From an uncultured Hyphomicrobiales bacterium (lineage in GTDB: Bacteria > Pseudomonadota > Alphaproteobacteria > Rhizobiales > Xanthobacteraceae), in assembly GCA_903878085.1 (NCBI GenBank), contig CAIRGJ010000026.1, positions 1 through 64,000 of the forward strand: DNA of 64,000 nucleotides, given 5' to 3'. Position numbers and translations under genes: made by a program. The notes below the pieces were generated by a model that was not told where the DNA came from, did no database searches, and saw nothing but the letters and a program-made list of their open reading frames with translations. Every line of letters begins with the position of its first letter. The stretch's first letter is position 1. Of this stretch, positions 51,952 through 64,000 are shown piece by piece.

Positions 51952-52284
51952 CTACTCGTGCGAGCGGATCAGCAGCGTGAGATCGCGGGGGGCGACATAG
52001 CCCAGCAGGGCGCGGGCGCGCTCATCCAGCATGTCCGGATCGAGCCGGTCGGAGCGCAACAAAGCCACCCGGCGCTCCCAAATCGCGCGTTCGGCTTTCA
52101 CTTGGCGCAATTCTTCCTGCATCGCGGTCATCTGCTGGTCGAGGTCGATCTGGGCACGCAGGCCGTGATTGCCAGTAAAGGCATTAATGCCGAAATAGCC
52201 GATGAAGGCCGCCGCAAAGGTATAAAGACCAAGCGCGGTCAGGATGGTGCGGCGGCGCCGATTGGAGATCATGGCCGCGACCAT
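51952..52284 (-). CDS. ftsB: FtsB/DivIC-family septum protein
   Basis: The 110-residue protein has a basic cytoplasmic start (SNRRRRTI), one transmembrane helix (LTALGLYTFAAAFIGYFGIN, about 15-34) and a periplasmic coiled coil (LDQQMTAMQEELRQVKAERA) followed by LLRSDRLDPDMLDERARALLG, the DivIC/FtsB signature. FtsB joins FtsL and FtsQ in the divisome. Its place between eno and pdhA is usual for the group. The start may be 52284 or the ATG at 52272. Confidence 0.87.
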   Translation of the reverse strand: MVAAMISNRRRRTILTALGLYTFAAAFIGYFGINAFTGNHGLRAQIDLDQQMTAMQEELRQVKAERAIWERRVALLRSDRLDPDMLDERARALLGYVAPRDLTLLIRSHE

Positions 52285-52355
52285 GCGGCAATCGCGTTAA
52301 AGCGGTTTTAATACCGGTAAAATGCAGCTCTTCGCCCCGCGCCCACCGGCCGGAA

Positions 52356-53150
52356 CTAGATCCGGTGCCGGATCTCGTTGAGCACGAAATTGCCCAGCCG
52401 CTTGCCGCGGTTGCGCATGATCTTGAGCATGCCTTGATCGACGAAATAGGTCAGGAGGATCGAATCGCGGGTCTTGACCCGGTTATGGACCGGGTCGGCC
52501 GAGTGCCAGGTGTCCTCACCGACCGCGAAGGCATAGCCGGAGTTGGGCGCAAACCGCATCTGTGTGTGCTTGGGCTTCGAGCCGTCCGGCAGTACATCGT
52601 GGAAAATAGTTCCGATGTCGGTATTGGCGTCGGTCTCCGGCAGATAGAGCTGGACCGTGATGCCCTTCCACCGCGTGTCGGTGTGCGGCGTGATCAGATA
52701 GCCGGGAATGTCGCGGGTCAGGATCGGGATCGGGTACATGCCAACGTCGGCAAAGTCCTTGCCGAACCGCTTCGACAGTCCAGGCGCGAGGCGGCGGATG
52801 AAAGCCTGCTTGACCGGATCGGAGCACAACGCGCGGCCGACGACGTCCCACAGCGCGCGCTTCTCGGCCGGCAGATTACGAATGTATTCCGGGAACAGAT
52901 CGATCTTCACCCGCGTCGGATTTGCATCTTGCACTTTGCTGCGGCCGTGCATCGGGCGGTAGTCGGACGAGTCCGGCATCAGCCGCAAAATCTGTGCGTA
53001 GCTGTCGTCGGGAAAGACCCGGTCGAATTCCAGATGAAAGAACGGCTTCTCGACGGCGCGCGCGGCATCGACCGATTGCGCGACAAATTTGGCGAGGCGC
53101 TCGGCCGCGCGACGGCGGTCGTGGCGGGCAAGATTGGTGGTCTGATCCAT
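52356..53150 (-). CDS. 2-oxoglutarate/Fe(II)-oxygenase-like protein
   Basis: The 264-residue protein has a jelly-roll oxygenase pattern: the metal HxD in LITPHTDTRWKGITVQLYLP, the distal His in FAVGEDTWHSADPV, and the Arg that binds 2-oxoglutarate in KTRDSILLTYFV. The N-terminal part (FHLEFDRVFPDDSYAQILRL) resembles sugar- or lipid-linked 2OG oxygenases. The substrate is unknown. It lies between ftsB and eno on the same strand and interrupts the usual eno-ftsB order. Confidence 0.72.
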   Translation of the reverse strand: MDQTTNLARHDRRRAAERLAKFVAQSVDAARAVEKPFFHLEFDRVFPDDSYAQILRLMPDSSDYRPMHGRSKVQDANPTRVKIDLFPEYIRNLPAEKRALWDVVGRALCSDPVKQAFIRRLAPGLSKRFGKDFADVGMYPIPILTRDIPGYLITPHTDTRWKGITVQLYLPETDANTDIGTIFHDVLPDGSKPKHTQMRFAPNSGYAFAVGEDTWHSADPVHNRVKTRDSILLTYFVDQGMLKIMRNRGKRLGNFVLNEIRHRI

Positions 53151-53155
53151 CGCGA

Positions 53156-54595
<1,440 letters not shown>

Positions 54596-54645
54596 TCATG
54601 CCCCGCCGGGGCGGGCATCCAAGGCGCTGAAAAGAGATCAAAACC

Positions 54646-55098
54646 ATGGCAAAGAAAACGCTGCAACTCGGGCGCCCGACGCCGATCCCGACCTCGCCGG
54701 ACAAGGCGGTGCTCGACCGCGTGCCCAATCCGCATACCGACACCAACTACGTGGCGCGCTTCACTGCGCCGGAATTCACGACGCTGTGCAAGATCACGGG
54801 CCAGCCGGATTTCGCGCATCTGGTGATCGACTATGTGCCGGGAAAGTTCCTGCTCGAGTCGAAGTCGCTGAAGCTCTATCTGTTCAGCTTCCGCGACCAG
54901 GACGCGTTCCACGAGGACGCGACGGTCGCCATCGGCAAGCGGCTGTATGACGTGCTCAAGCCTAAATGGCTGCGCATCGGCGGCTACTGGTATCCGCGCG
55001 GCGGCATTCCAATTGACGTGTTCTGGCAGGCCGGCAAGCTGCCGAAGGACGTCTGGGTGCCGGATCAGGGCGTCGCGCCCTATCGCGGTCGCGGCTAA
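54646..55098 (+). CDS. queF: QueF, NADPH-dependent preQ0 reductase
   Basis: QueF reduces 7-cyano-7-deazaguanine to preQ1 for queuosine in tRNA. The 150-residue protein is the short, YkvM-type form: catalytic Cys48 in [20 protein letters not shown] with Asp55 seven residues on, and [23 protein letters not shown]-type with the E78-like substrate Glu. The start at 54646 has a purine-rich AAAAGAGA upstream. It is divergent from eno and overlaps the convergent MFS gene by four bases. Confidence 0.93.
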   Translation: MAKKTLQLGRPTPIPTSPDKAVLDRVPNPHTDTNYVARFTAPEFTTLCKITGQPDFAHLVIDYVPGKFLLESKSLKLYLFSFRDQDAFHEDATVAIGKRLYDVLKPKWLRIGGYWYPRGGIPIDVFWQAGKLPKDVWVPDQGVAPYRGRG

Positions 55099-56252
55099 GC
55101 CGCAGGTTGCCGGCGCAGCCGCAAGGCGCAGATCAATCCGGTCGCCATGAGCACCGCCGACCCGCACAGCAGCACCGGGATAATGCCGACGCTGCCGAGA
55201 CCGATGCCGTAGACCACCGGCCCGATCGCCTGTCCGAGAAAAAAGAACGCGGTGTGGCCCGAGGTTGCGGTGGCGCGTGCGGACGGCGCCAGTTCGGTGA
55301 CGTAGACCTGGATGCAGCCGTGCAGCATGTAAAAGCCGAAACCGAGCAATATGAAGTTTACGAACTCCACCGGCCACGGCGCACGGAGTGAAATGACGAC
55401 CAGACAAATTGCCATGACGATGCCGCCCGCAATCATCAAACGCCGTTCGCCGACGAATGTGAGCAGCCGCGATACGACGAACGTGTAAGCGATGCCGCCG
55501 ACGGCAAAGCCGGCAAGCACCAAGCCGGCAATCGAGGCGCGGGTCTCGCCTTCGGTGCTCAGCAGGACGGCCATGTAGGGAAACACACCGAACATGAAAA
55601 TCGCTTCGACGAAGACCGCGCCGAAGCAATATTTCGCCAGCGGATTGCCGAATATCGCGCGATAGTTCGGCATCAGCGTCGATAGATCGAAGCGCCCGGG
55701 CGTCTCGTTCATGCCCCGCAGCGCCGGCAGCGCAACAATGAGCACCATCAAACAGACCGAGCCGGTGGCAAAGAACACACCGCGCCAGCCGATCAGATCG
55801 CCGATAACGCCGGCCGCCGTGGCGCCGAGCAGATTGCCGCTCATGGCTGCAGCCAGAATGCGACCGATCGCGACCTGACGCTGCGCCACTGGCACGCGGT
55901 CGCCGACCACCGCGAACGCGATTGGAAATACACCACCGCCGGCAGCACCGGCGATAATACGAAAAGTCATCAGCATCTCAAAATTCGTCGCCAGCCCGCA
56001 CGCCAGCGTGGCGATGCCGAGAACGATCATGCAGGCGATAATCAGCCGCGTTTTACTCAGCATGTCGGCCAAAGCGCCGAGCACCGGCTGAATCAGCGCG
56101 TAAGCCAGCGTGAATCCAGTCGACAACATTGCCGCGGTCGTCGGCGCGACGTTCAAGCCGTGGGCGATCTGCGGGATGACCGGATCGATCGAGCGCGTGA
56201 ACAGCGAGGTCGCGAACACGACCAGCGCCATCAGATTAAGAATGCTGCCCAT
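55095..56252 (-). CDS. MFS transporter, probable drug/metabolite efflux
   Basis: The 385-residue protein has twelve apolar segments and the usual MFS marks: [24 protein letters not shown] (loop 2-3), [21 protein letters not shown] and an [30 protein letters not shown] segment of DHA1-type antiporters. The substrate is unknown. It is inserted between queF and kdsA and breaks the usual kdsA-eno neighbourhood. Same strand as kdsA, about 20 bases apart. Confidence 0.85.
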   Translation of the reverse strand: MGSILNLMALVVFATSLFTRSIDPVIPQIAHGLNVAPTTAAMLSTGFTLAYALIQPVLGALADMLSKTRLIIACMIVLGIATLACGLATNFEMLMTFRIIAGAAGGGVFPIAFAVVGDRVPVAQRQVAIGRILAAAMSGNLLGATAAGVIGDLIGWRGVFFATGSVCLMVLIVALPALRGMNETPGRFDLSTLMPNYRAIFGNPLAKYCFGAVFVEAIFMFGVFPYMAVLLSTEGETRASIAGLVLAGFAVGGIAYTFVVSRLLTFVGERRLMIAGGIVMAICLVVISLRAPWPVEFVNFILLGFGFYMLHGCIQVYVTELAPSARATATSGHTAFFFLGQAIGPVVYGIGLGSVGIIPVLLCGSAVLMATGLICALRLRRQPAA

Positions 56253-56271
56253 GAAATTCGCCCGCGCCGGA

Positions 56272-57123
56272 TCAGCGCGATGACTGAGATTTGGCGAGAC
56301 GGTCGAACGCGACCAGCGTGCGCAGCAGCGCCTCCATCTCCTTCAACGGCATCATGTTGGGCCCGTCGGACGGCGCCTGGTCGGGATCCTGATGGGTTTC
56401 GATGAACACGCCGGCAACGCCGATCGCGACCGCGGCGCGCGCCAGCACCGGTACGAATTCGCGTTCGCCGCCGGAGGACGTGCCCTGCCCGCCCGGCTGC
56501 TGCACCGAATGCGTGGCGTCGAAGATCACCGGCGCGTGCGTGCGCTTGAGGATCGGCAGCGCGCGCATGTCGGACACAAGCGTATTATAACCGAAAGAGA
56601 CTCCGCGCTCGGTCACCAGCACGTTGCGATTACCCGCGCCGGTGATTTTCGCCACCACATTCTGCATGTCCCACGGCGCCAGGAACTGCCCCTTCTTGAC
56701 GTTGACGGCCTTGCCGGTCTGCGCCGCTGCAATGAGCAGATCGGTCTGGCGCGACAGGAACGCGGGAATCTGCAGCACATCGACGGCCTGCGCCACGCGG
56801 GCGCATTGCTCGGCGTCATGCACGTCGGTGAGCACCGGAATTTTCAGCGAGTCACGGATTTCGGCGAAAATCGGCAGCGCCGCCTCGAGGCCGATGCCGC
56901 GCTTGGCGGTGGCCGAGGTGCGGTTCGCCTTGTCGAACGAGGTCTTATAAACGAGCCCGATACCGACCTTGGCGGCAATCTCCTTGAGCGCCGTTGCCAT
57001 TTCCAGCGCGTGCGCGCGGCTTTCCAACTGGCAAGGCCCGGCGATCAGCGCCAGCGGCAAGGCATTGCCGAAGCGCACCGCGCCGATGGCGACTTCAGCA
57101 TTGGGAATGAGGCTTTGATCCAA
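56272..57123 (-). CDS. kdsA: KDO-8-phosphate synthase
   Basis: It condenses phosphoenolpyruvate and arabinose-5-phosphate to KDO-8-phosphate for lipopolysaccharide. The 283-residue TIM-barrel protein has [100 protein letters not shown] and [20 protein letters not shown]. Cys in AGPCQ suggests the possible metal-using class, though this needs checking. It starts 48 bases after the VOC gene's stop. Confidence 0.95.
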   Translation of the reverse strand: MDQSLIPNAEVAIGAVRFGNALPLALIAGPCQLESRAHALEMATALKEIAAKVGIGLVYKTSFDKANRTSATAKRGIGLEAALPIFAEIRDSLKIPVLTDVHDAEQCARVAQAVDVLQIPAFLSRQTDLLIAAAQTGKAVNVKKGQFLAPWDMQNVVAKITGAGNRNVLVTERGVSFGYNTLVSDMRALPILKRTHAPVIFDATHSVQQPGGQGTSSGGEREFVPVLARAAVAIGVAGVFIETHQDPDQAPSDGPNMMPLKEMEALLRTLVAFDRLAKSQSSR

Positions 57124-57171
57124 GACTCGTATCCTCGCGGAACGGGACCATGAAGCGCGCCAGCCGCCCGG

Positions 57172-57975
57172 TCAACGCCCTGGTTCAAATAGCAGCAGAG
57201 CGCCCAAGGCGCTGTGTTTTCCGGCGGTCCGGCGCCGGTAAAGCGCAGCGCCGCAAGCCGCGCCCCCCGCGACGTATCCGCCGCCGCGGCGCCGAAGGCG
57301 CAGTTGAACGCGGCCGGAGTCATCACCTCGACGCGCGCCGCGCGGCAGATCGATGGTGAAACCGTCATCGCCCACGTGGGCGCTCGTGGCGCCGGTATAG
57401 GCCAGCAGGAATTCGCGATGCTGCACCGGGGCATCGGCCACCATCACGACGCCCGCGATGGCTTTGATGCCGTTGGCGTGCTGCTGAAACGCCGGATTCC
57501 AGAAGTTCTCCGGATAATAATGCTGGCAAGCCGCAAACCCCGCCTCCGGCGCGTTACGGTCGGCGGAGAACACCAGCGAGAACGCCAGCTTAACGCTCGC
57601 GCCATCGGGGCGCTTGCCCTCGCGCTCGAAATTGAAAACCTCGAAGTCGCCGATGCCGGCGGCGCGCCAGGCGGCGTGATCCGCCTTGGCGTCGCGCGAA
57701 TTGAGCAGCAGCATCGCCAGCCCTTGCTCGTGCGCGAGGAAATCGCGATGAAAAGCGCCGAAGGAAAACGAGCGCGGCGCGTGCGGCATAATCTTTTCCG
57801 GCTCGGCTACCGTGAGCAACTCGATGTCGCTGCCGTCGAACTGGATGATCCGGTTATGCGTGCCCCACGGATGACGGTTGCGCGCGCCGACGGTGAAGCC
57901 GAGGCTTTCATAAAACACCGCCGCGGCGTCGAGATCGCGCACAGCGTGGACGATGTGATCGAGGGCGCGGGGCAT
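57172..57975 (-). CDS. VOC-family protein (glyoxalase-like)
   Basis: The 267-residue product has a glyoxalase-like domain: RALDHIVHAVRDLDAAAVFY, ESLGFTVGARNRHPWGTHNR, IIQFDGSDIELLTV (Glu ligand), and a second half with GFAACQHYYPENFWNPAFQQ HANG-type. The HPWGTHN stretch is typical of the glyoxalase_3 group. Activity and substrate are unknown. It sits between pyrG and kdsA on the same strand. Confidence 0.82.
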   Translation of the reverse strand: MPRALDHIVHAVRDLDAAAVFYESLGFTVGARNRHPWGTHNRIIQFDGSDIELLTVAEPEKIMPHAPRSFSFGAFHRDFLAHEQGLAMLLLNSRDAKADHAAWRAAGIGDFEVFNFEREGKRPDGASVKLAFSLVFSADRNAPEAGFAACQHYYPENFWNPAFQQHANGIKAIAGVVMVADAPVQHREFLLAYTGATSAHVGDDGFTIDLPRGARRGDDSGRVQLRLRRRGGGYVAGGAACGAALYRRRTAGKHSALGALLLFEPGR

Positions 57976-58001
57976 AGTGAGATTCTAGCAGTCGGTGGCC
58001 G

Positions 58002-59642
<1,641 letters not shown>

Positions 59643-59807
59643 CTAATCGCCGCGAATCGATTCGACGAGCGCGAAAAGCGAAGAACCGCCTTGCGCCTGT
59701 GCGTAGATTGCGAAGTGGTAACTATTTCCGATACTTGCAGCGCAAAATTCATGTCGTTTACGAGACAACCCATAGACTGCAACCGGCCTCAATCATGTCC
59801 ATAACGC

Positions 59808-59831
59808 GGAAGGGCCGGTTTCCCGGCCCTT
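59808..59831 (-). terminator. Hairpin after secG
   Basis: GAAGGGCCGG (59808-59817) pairs exactly with CCGGCCCTTC (59822-59831) around a 4-base loop, ten bases beyond the secG stop codon. There is no long T-run on the minus strand, so it may be a weak terminator or an mRNA-end structure. Confidence 0.55.
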
Positions 59832-59840
59832 CGTGGCTAA

Positions 59841-60227
59841 TTATTTCGACTGCGGGACCTGAGGCCCTGAGGGGGCCGGCGGCGTCGCCGGGGCACCCTG
59901 CAACTGCTTGAGCAGACCGCCACCGTCACCACCGAGCGGCGGCACGCTGCCCGGCACGGTCGGCGCGCTCTGGCCGCCGGGGACGATCGAGGTCGGGGCG
60001 CGGTTGAAGCCGGCCAGGATCGACAGCACCAAGCTGGTCACGAAGAACAGCCCGGCGAGAATCGCGGTGGCGCGCGTCAGCACGTTGGCGGTGCCGCGGT
60101 TGCTCATGAAACCGCCGCCGCCTGACGAGCCGATGCCCAGGCCGCCACCCTCGGAGCGCTGCAGCAGCACCACGCCAATCAAGGAGAGTACCAGCATCAG
60201 GTGGATGACAATGATGACGTGCTGCAT
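59841..60227 (-). CDS. secG: Protein-export translocase subunit SecG
   Basis: SecG helps the SecYE channel. The 128-residue product has two membrane helices (VIIVIHLMLVLSLIGVVLLQ and ATAILAGLFFVTSLVLSILA) joined by a glycine-rich loop (RSEGGGLGIGSSGGGGFMSN) typical of SecG, and a Pro/Gly-rich tail (SAPTVPGSVPPLGG and beyond). It follows tpiA by about 125 bases. Confidence 0.93.
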   Translation of the reverse strand: MQHVIIVIHLMLVLSLIGVVLLQRSEGGGLGIGSSGGGGFMSNRGTANVLTRATAILAGLFFVTSLVLSILAGFNRAPTSIVPGGQSAPTVPGSVPPLGGDGGGLLKQLQGAPATPPAPSGPQVPQSK

Positions 60228-60351
60228 GCGAGCAAAATCCGTTCAAACTCTGCCGGTCCGGGCGTTTTGCCCCGGCGGCGCTAAGCCGTAGATATAGGAA
60301 TTCGTGGCGGTCTCTACACGATAGTTCTGGGTTTTTCCACCCCAGCCGCCG

Positions 60352-61110
60352 CTAGATGTAAACCTTTGCAATACCGAGAAAATCGTCCGCCTTGAGGCTG
60401 GCGCCGCCGACCAGCGCGCCATTGACGTTGGGCAGGCCCAACAATTCCTTGGCGTTCGACGGCTTGACCGAGCCGCCATAGAGGATGCGCACGGCAGCGC
60501 CCGCGGCCCCGTAACGTTCGCCCAAGCGCTTGCGGATGAAGGCATGAACCTCCGCCACATCGGCCGGCGTCGGGGTCAGGCCGGTGCCGATCGCCCAGAC
60601 CGGTTCATAGGCGACTACCAGGTTTGCCGCCGTGGCCGCGTCTGGCAGCGAGCCGTCGAGCTGGCCGCCGACCACTTTCAAAGTCTCGCCGGCCTCGCGC
60701 TGGGCGCGCTGTTCGCCGACGCAGACGATGGCGGTGAGGCCGGCGCGGTGCGCGGCCATGGCCTTGGCGCGCACCTGGGCGTCGGTTTCATGATGGTCGG
60801 TGCGGCGTTCGGAATGGCCGACGATGACCGAGCTGGCGCCGGCATCGGCCAGCATCTCCGCGGCGATATCTCCAGTATGGGCGCCGGAGACGTTGGCGTG
60901 GCAGTCCTGGCCGCCGATGGCGACCGGCTTGCCCTTGGCGGCTGCGGCAAATTGCGCCAGCAGGGTCGTGGGCGGACACACCATCAGATCGGCCTTGCCG
61001 GCGAGCGGTCCGGCCCCCGCGATCAGCTTGTCCAGCTCAGCCGCCGAGGCCTTGACCCCGTTCATCTTCCAGTTGCCCGCCACCAGCGGGCGCAATTCGA
61101 CCGTCGCCAT
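60352..61110 (-). CDS. tpiA: Triosephosphate isomerase
   Basis: It interconverts dihydroxyacetone phosphate and glyceraldehyde-3-phosphate. The 252-residue product has the catalytic Lys in [10 protein letters not shown], the catalytic His in [12 protein letters not shown] and the catalytic Glu in [15 protein letters not shown], with the phosphate loop [18 protein letters not shown]. The ATG at 61110 follows GGGGGA and matches the family start; upstream in-frame sequence to 61281 is not coding. Confidence 0.96.
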   Translation of the reverse strand: MATVELRPLVAGNWKMNGVKASAAELDKLIAGAGPLAGKADLMVCPPTTLLAQFAAAAKGKPVAIGGQDCHANVSGAHTGDIAAEMLADAGASSVIVGHSERRTDHHETDAQVRAKAMAAHRAGLTAIVCVGEQRAQREAGETLKVVGGQLDGSLPDAATAANLVVAYEPVWAIGTGLTPTPADVAEVHAFIRKRLGERYGAAGAAVRILYGGSVKPSNAKELLGLPNVNGALVGGASLKADDFLGIAKVYI

Positions 61111-61279
61111 TGTGAATATCCCCCGTGTGCGGTCGCGGTTACCAGACCCGTTCGGGCAGCGCCAGAGCAGGCACGGCATAAAGCCGATCCTTCTTGAGTT
61201 GCAAGCATTTGGCCCGCTCCCTATAAGGGCCCGACCACCCCTTATTCGAACGCTCACCACCGGCCAGGACAAGGCACGC

Positions 61280-63193
61280 ATGCTTCGCGGTATTCACAAA
61301 GCCTCATCGACCTGGCTCGGCAAGGCCATCATGGGCGTCATCATGGGCGGCCTGATCGTCAGCTTCGCGATCTGGGGCATCGGCGACATTTTCCGCGGCT
61401 TCGGCGCCAACTCGGTGGCCAAGATCGGCGGCACGGAAATCTCGATCGATCAGTTCCGCCAGTATTACACCGACCAACTGCAACGGGTCAGCCGTCAGCT
61501 CGGCCGGCCGGTCTCGCCGGATCAGGCGCGCGCGCTCGGCCTCGACCGCCAGATCCTCGGTCAGATGGTTGCGGAGATGACGCTCGACGAACAGGCGAAA
61601 TCGCTGCGGCTCGGCCTCGCCGATGCCGATATCGCGCAGCGCATCGTCGCCGACCAGAGCTTCTCGGGACCGAACGGCCAGTTCGACCGCTCGCGTTTCG
61701 AGCAGGTCATCCGCCAAGCCGGCTTCACCGAGGGCCGCTACGTCACCGAGCAGCGCAACGTGCTGCTGCGCCGCCAGATCGCGCAGAGCATCAGCGGCGA
61801 CTTGCGCGTACCGGCAACGATGCTGGGCGCGATCAATCAATTCCAGAACGAGAAGCGCACCATCGAATATATCGCGCTGACCGCAGCCCAAGCCGGCGAC
61901 ATTCCGCCCGCCACGCCGGAGCAACTCAGCAAATACTTCGAGGACCGCAAGGTTTTGTTCCGCGCGCCGGAATACCGCAAGCTTACGCTGCTGTCGCTAA
62001 CGCCGGCGGAAATCGCCAAGCCGGACGCGGTGACCGACGCCGACACCAAGCTTTACTACGACCAGCATCTGGCGAATTACGGCACGCCGGAGCGGCGCGA
62101 ATTGCGCCAGATGGTGTTCCCAAACGCGGAAGAAGCAACGGCGGCGCGCGAGCGTCTTGCCAAAGGTTTGAGCTTTGCCGACCTGGCCAAAGAGCGCGGC
62201 CTGACGGAATCCGATACCGACGTCGGCCTGGTGGCGAAGGCCGACATCATCGATCCGGCGGCGGCCGATGCCGCCTTCGCGATGAAGTCGGGCGACACCA
62301 GCGCGCCGGTCAAAGGCCAGTTCGGCACCCTGCTCCTGCAAGTCGGCAAGATCGAGCCCGGCGCGCAGAAGACCTACGATCAGGTCGCCGCCCAGATCAA
62401 ACGCGAGACCGCCGAAGCCCGCGCCAAGACCGAAATCGCGAGCCTGCGCGACAAGATCGAAGACGAGCGCGCCGCCGGTTCGACGCTGGCCGAGACCGCC
62501 AAGAAGCTCAACCTAAAGTCTGTCACCTACGACGCCCTCGATCGCACAGGCCGAGGCCTCGACGGCCAGGCGGTCGCCGGGTTGCCGAAGGCGCCGGATG
62601 TCATCACCCCGGCCTTCACCACCGATATCGGCGTCGATACCGAGGCGCTGCAAATGCCGGGCGGCGGCTATCTCTGGTACGACGTCGGCGGCATCACGCG
62701 CTCACGTGAGCGCACGCTCGACGAGGTCAAGGACCAGGTCGCGGCGCGCTGGCGCGACGACGAAGCGGCGACCCGTCTGCGCACCAAGGTCGACGACATG
62801 CTCGCGAAGCTCAAGGCCGGCACCGCGCTGGCGGATGTTGCCAAGGAGATCGGCTTCACCGTCGGCTCGACCGCGGGCATTCAGCGCGGCAAACCGACCG
62901 CCAACACCCCGGCCAAGTTGATCGATGCCGTCTTCACGACGCCGAAAGGTGCGCCCAACACCGCCGAAGGCGACAGCCAGACGCAACGTTTCGTGTTCCG
63001 CGTCATCGACGTCGTCGATCCGACCCTCGACGACGCCTCGCCGGAAGCCAAGCAACTGTCCACGACGCTGCAGAACTCCTATGCCGACGACATCATCGGC
63101 GAATATATCGGCAAGCTCGAAGCCGACCTCGGCGTCTCGATCAATCAGCAGGCCTTGAGCCAGGTCATCGGCGGCGGCACGCCCGCGCAATAA
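61280..63193 (+). CDS. ppiD: PpiD-like periplasmic peptidyl-prolyl isomerase
   Basis: This membrane-anchored foldase assists proteins leaving the Sec channel. The 637-residue product has one N-terminal membrane helix ([20 protein letters not shown]), a SurA_N-type chaperone region (about 40-180) and a parvulin-type isomerase domain (about 270-370: [60 protein letters not shown]). The start at 61280 puts the helix at the N-terminus. It is divergent from tpiA and precedes trpE by 27 bases. Confidence 0.9.
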   Translation: MLRGIHKASSTWLGKAIMGVIMGGLIVSFAIWGIGDIFRGFGANSVAKIGGTEISIDQFRQYYTDQLQRVSRQLGRPVSPDQARALGLDRQILGQMVAEMTLDEQAKSLRLGLADADIAQRIVADQSFSGPNGQFDRSRFEQVIRQAGFTEGRYVTEQRNVLLRRQIAQSISGDLRVPATMLGAINQFQNEKRTIEYIALTAAQAGDIPPATPEQLSKYFEDRKVLFRAPEYRKLTLLSLTPAEIAKPDAVTDADTKLYYDQHLANYGTPERRELRQMVFPNAEEATAARERLAKGLSFADLAKERGLTESDTDVGLVAKADIIDPAAADAAFAMKSGDTSAPVKGQFGTLLLQVGKIEPGAQKTYDQVAAQIKRETAEARAKTEIASLRDKIEDERAAGSTLAETAKKLNLKSVTYDALDRTGRGLDGQAVAGLPKAPDVITPAFTTDIGVDTEALQMPGGGYLWYDVGGITRSRERTLDEVKDQVAARWRDDEAATRLRTKVDDMLAKLKAGTALADVAKEIGFTVGSTAGIQRGKPTANTPAKLIDAVFTTPKGAPNTAEGDSQTQRFVFRVIDVVDPTLDDASPEAKQLSTTLQNSYADDIIGEYIGKLEADLGVSINQQALSQVIGGGTPAQ

Positions 63194-63220
63194 ATCAGGC
63201 TGGCGCCAAAAGCAAAGAAC

Positions 63221-64000
63221 ATGCAGATCGAGCCGTCGGAAAGCGCATTCGCCGAACGTTACGGCCGCGGCCAGGCACAGGTGGTCTGGACCACGCTCGT
63301 GGGCGACCTGGAGACGCCGGTCTCGGCGTTTCTCAAGCTCGGCGGCGGCAAGGCGATGAGCTTTCTGCTGGAGTCGGTGGAGGGCGGCGCGGTGCGCGGT
63401 CGCCATTCGATCATCGGCATCGAGCCCGATCTGATCTGGTGCTCGAACGGCCGCAAGGCTGAAGTGAACCGCACCGCGCGCACCAAGCCCGACGCTTTCG
63501 TGCCCTGCCCCGATGCGCCGCTCGATGCGCTGCGGGCGCTGATCGCGGAAAGCCGCATCGAGTTGCCCCACAGCCTGCCGTCAATGGCCGCCGGCGTGTT
63601 CGGCTATCTCGGCTACGACATGGTGCGGCTGATGGAAGAACTGCCGCCCGCCAATCCCGATCCGATCGGCATTCCCGACGCGATCATGGTGCGGCCGACC
63701 ATCATCGTCGTGTTCGACGCGGTGAAGGATTCGATCACGGTGGTGACGCCGGTGCGCGCTGAAGCCGGCGTCGACGCCAAGACCGCGCTCAATCGCGCCA
63801 TCGAGCGTCTGTCCGGCGTCGTCGACAGCCTGGACCGTCCGCTCGACAAGTCATTGGTGGAATTCGATCCCGGTCCGCTCGACGTGCCGCCGAAATCCAA
63901 CACCACGCCGGCCGAATACAAGGCGATGGTGCTCAAGGCCAAAGACTACATCGCGGCCGGCGACGCCTTCCAGATCGTGCTGGCGCAACGGTTCGAGGCG
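63221..64000 (+). CDS. trpE: Anthranilate synthase component I (partial)
   Basis: It makes anthranilate from chorismate, the first step of tryptophan synthesis. The frame is open from 63221 to the window end (260 codons seen; the full protein should have about 500). Visible are the N-terminal tryptophan-binding pattern FLLESVEGGAVRGRHSIIGI (LLES motif), GVFGYLGYDMVRLMEELP and the start of the chorismate-binding domain (TPAEYKAMVLKAKDYIAAGD AFQIVLAQRFEA). No leader peptide or attenuator fits into the 27-base gap after ppiD. Confidence 0.94.
   Translation, partial: MQIEPSESAFAERYGRGQAQVVWTTLVGDLETPVSAFLKLGGGKAMSFLLESVEGGAVRGRHSIIGIEPDLIWCSNGRKAEVNRTARTKPDAFVPCPDAPLDALRALIAESRIELPHSLPSMAAGVFGYLGYDMVRLMEELPPANPDPIGIPDAIMVRPTIIVVFDAVKDSITVVTPVRAEAGVDAKTALNRAIERLSGVVDSLDRPLDKSLVEFDPGPLDVPPKSNTTPAEYKAMVLKAKDYIAAGDAFQIVLAQRFEA

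Noticed and set aside
63194-63220. trp leader/attenuator before trpE
   Set aside because: Only 27 bases separate ppiD and trpE; no leader peptide with Trp codons or paired hairpins fits.

Overview
The window reads as chromosomal DNA of a GC-rich alphaproteobacterium of the order Hyphomicrobiales, close to the Bradyrhizobium / Xanthobacteraceae group. Evidence for this is the contiguous tpiA-secG-pyrG-kdsA-eno-ftsB-pdhABC-lpdA-lipA-coq10 arrangement, a fused ispDF next to dusB-ntrBC and ntrYX, hfq-hflX beside a D-amino-acid aminotransferase, an NtrC of exactly the Bradyrhizobium length (480 aa), a pyruvate dehydrogenase E1-beta with its own lipoyl domain, and rhizobial palindromic repeats.

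Layout. 1-3847 is a decayed accessory island lying against the 3' end of a tRNA-Ser(UGA) gene (3848-3937, minus): an IS3 transposase remnant, the head of a phage tail-fibre-like gene, orphan secreted proteins and short repeats. 4159-8277 is cell-envelope and replication housekeeping (rlpA, a D-Ala-D-Ala carboxypeptidase, tmk, holB). 8480-15314 is a mixed stretch of small or lineage-specific genes (ribbon-helix-helix protein, glutathione S-transferase, orphan TctC-type binding protein, DUF6481, secreted proteins, DUF2778 peptidoglycan-type protein, orphan HigA-like antitoxin, DUF2971). 15507-18848 is metG-tatD-metallohydrolase. 19014-21716 is a complete IS1595-family insertion with 8-bp target duplications that carries passenger genes, including a VapBC45-type toxin-antitoxin pair. 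21822-26520 holds mazG, then an MFS transporter and GMC oxidoreductase with a divergent IclR regulator. 26517-38317 is hflX-hfq, the aminotransferase, and the two nitrogen two-component systems (ntrYX and dusB-ntrBC), which are separated by a tandem pair of AidA/PixA-family inclusion-body protein genes on the other strand. 38441-47951 contains ispDF-cinA-tspO, a TRAP-type binding protein without signal peptide, a cupin, coq10-type START protein, lipA, cysK, lpdA and a molybdate-type binding protein. 47948-61110 is the pdhCBA-ftsB-eno-kdsA-pyrG-secG-tpiA block on the minus strand with queF and an MFS gene inserted. 61280-64000 is a PpiD-like foldase followed by trpE, which runs off the window end.

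How the genes work together. PdhA, PdhB, PdhC and LpdA make up the pyruvate dehydrogenase complex, and LipA makes its lipoyl cofactor. NtrB/NtrC and NtrY/NtrX are paired nitrogen-status sensors and sigma-54-type regulators. DacA-like carboxypeptidase, RlpA and FtsB act in wall growth and division. KdsA feeds lipopolysaccharide synthesis, and IspDF the MEP isoprenoid pathway.

Most notable: the precisely delimited IS1595 element carrying a toxin-antitoxin pair, whose toxin appears to start at a CTG codon overlapping the antitoxin stop; the AidA/PixA pair placed inside the ntr locus; and a single-base frameshift near the 3' end of the only enolase gene seen here. All calls come from reading the sequence; no database search was run.
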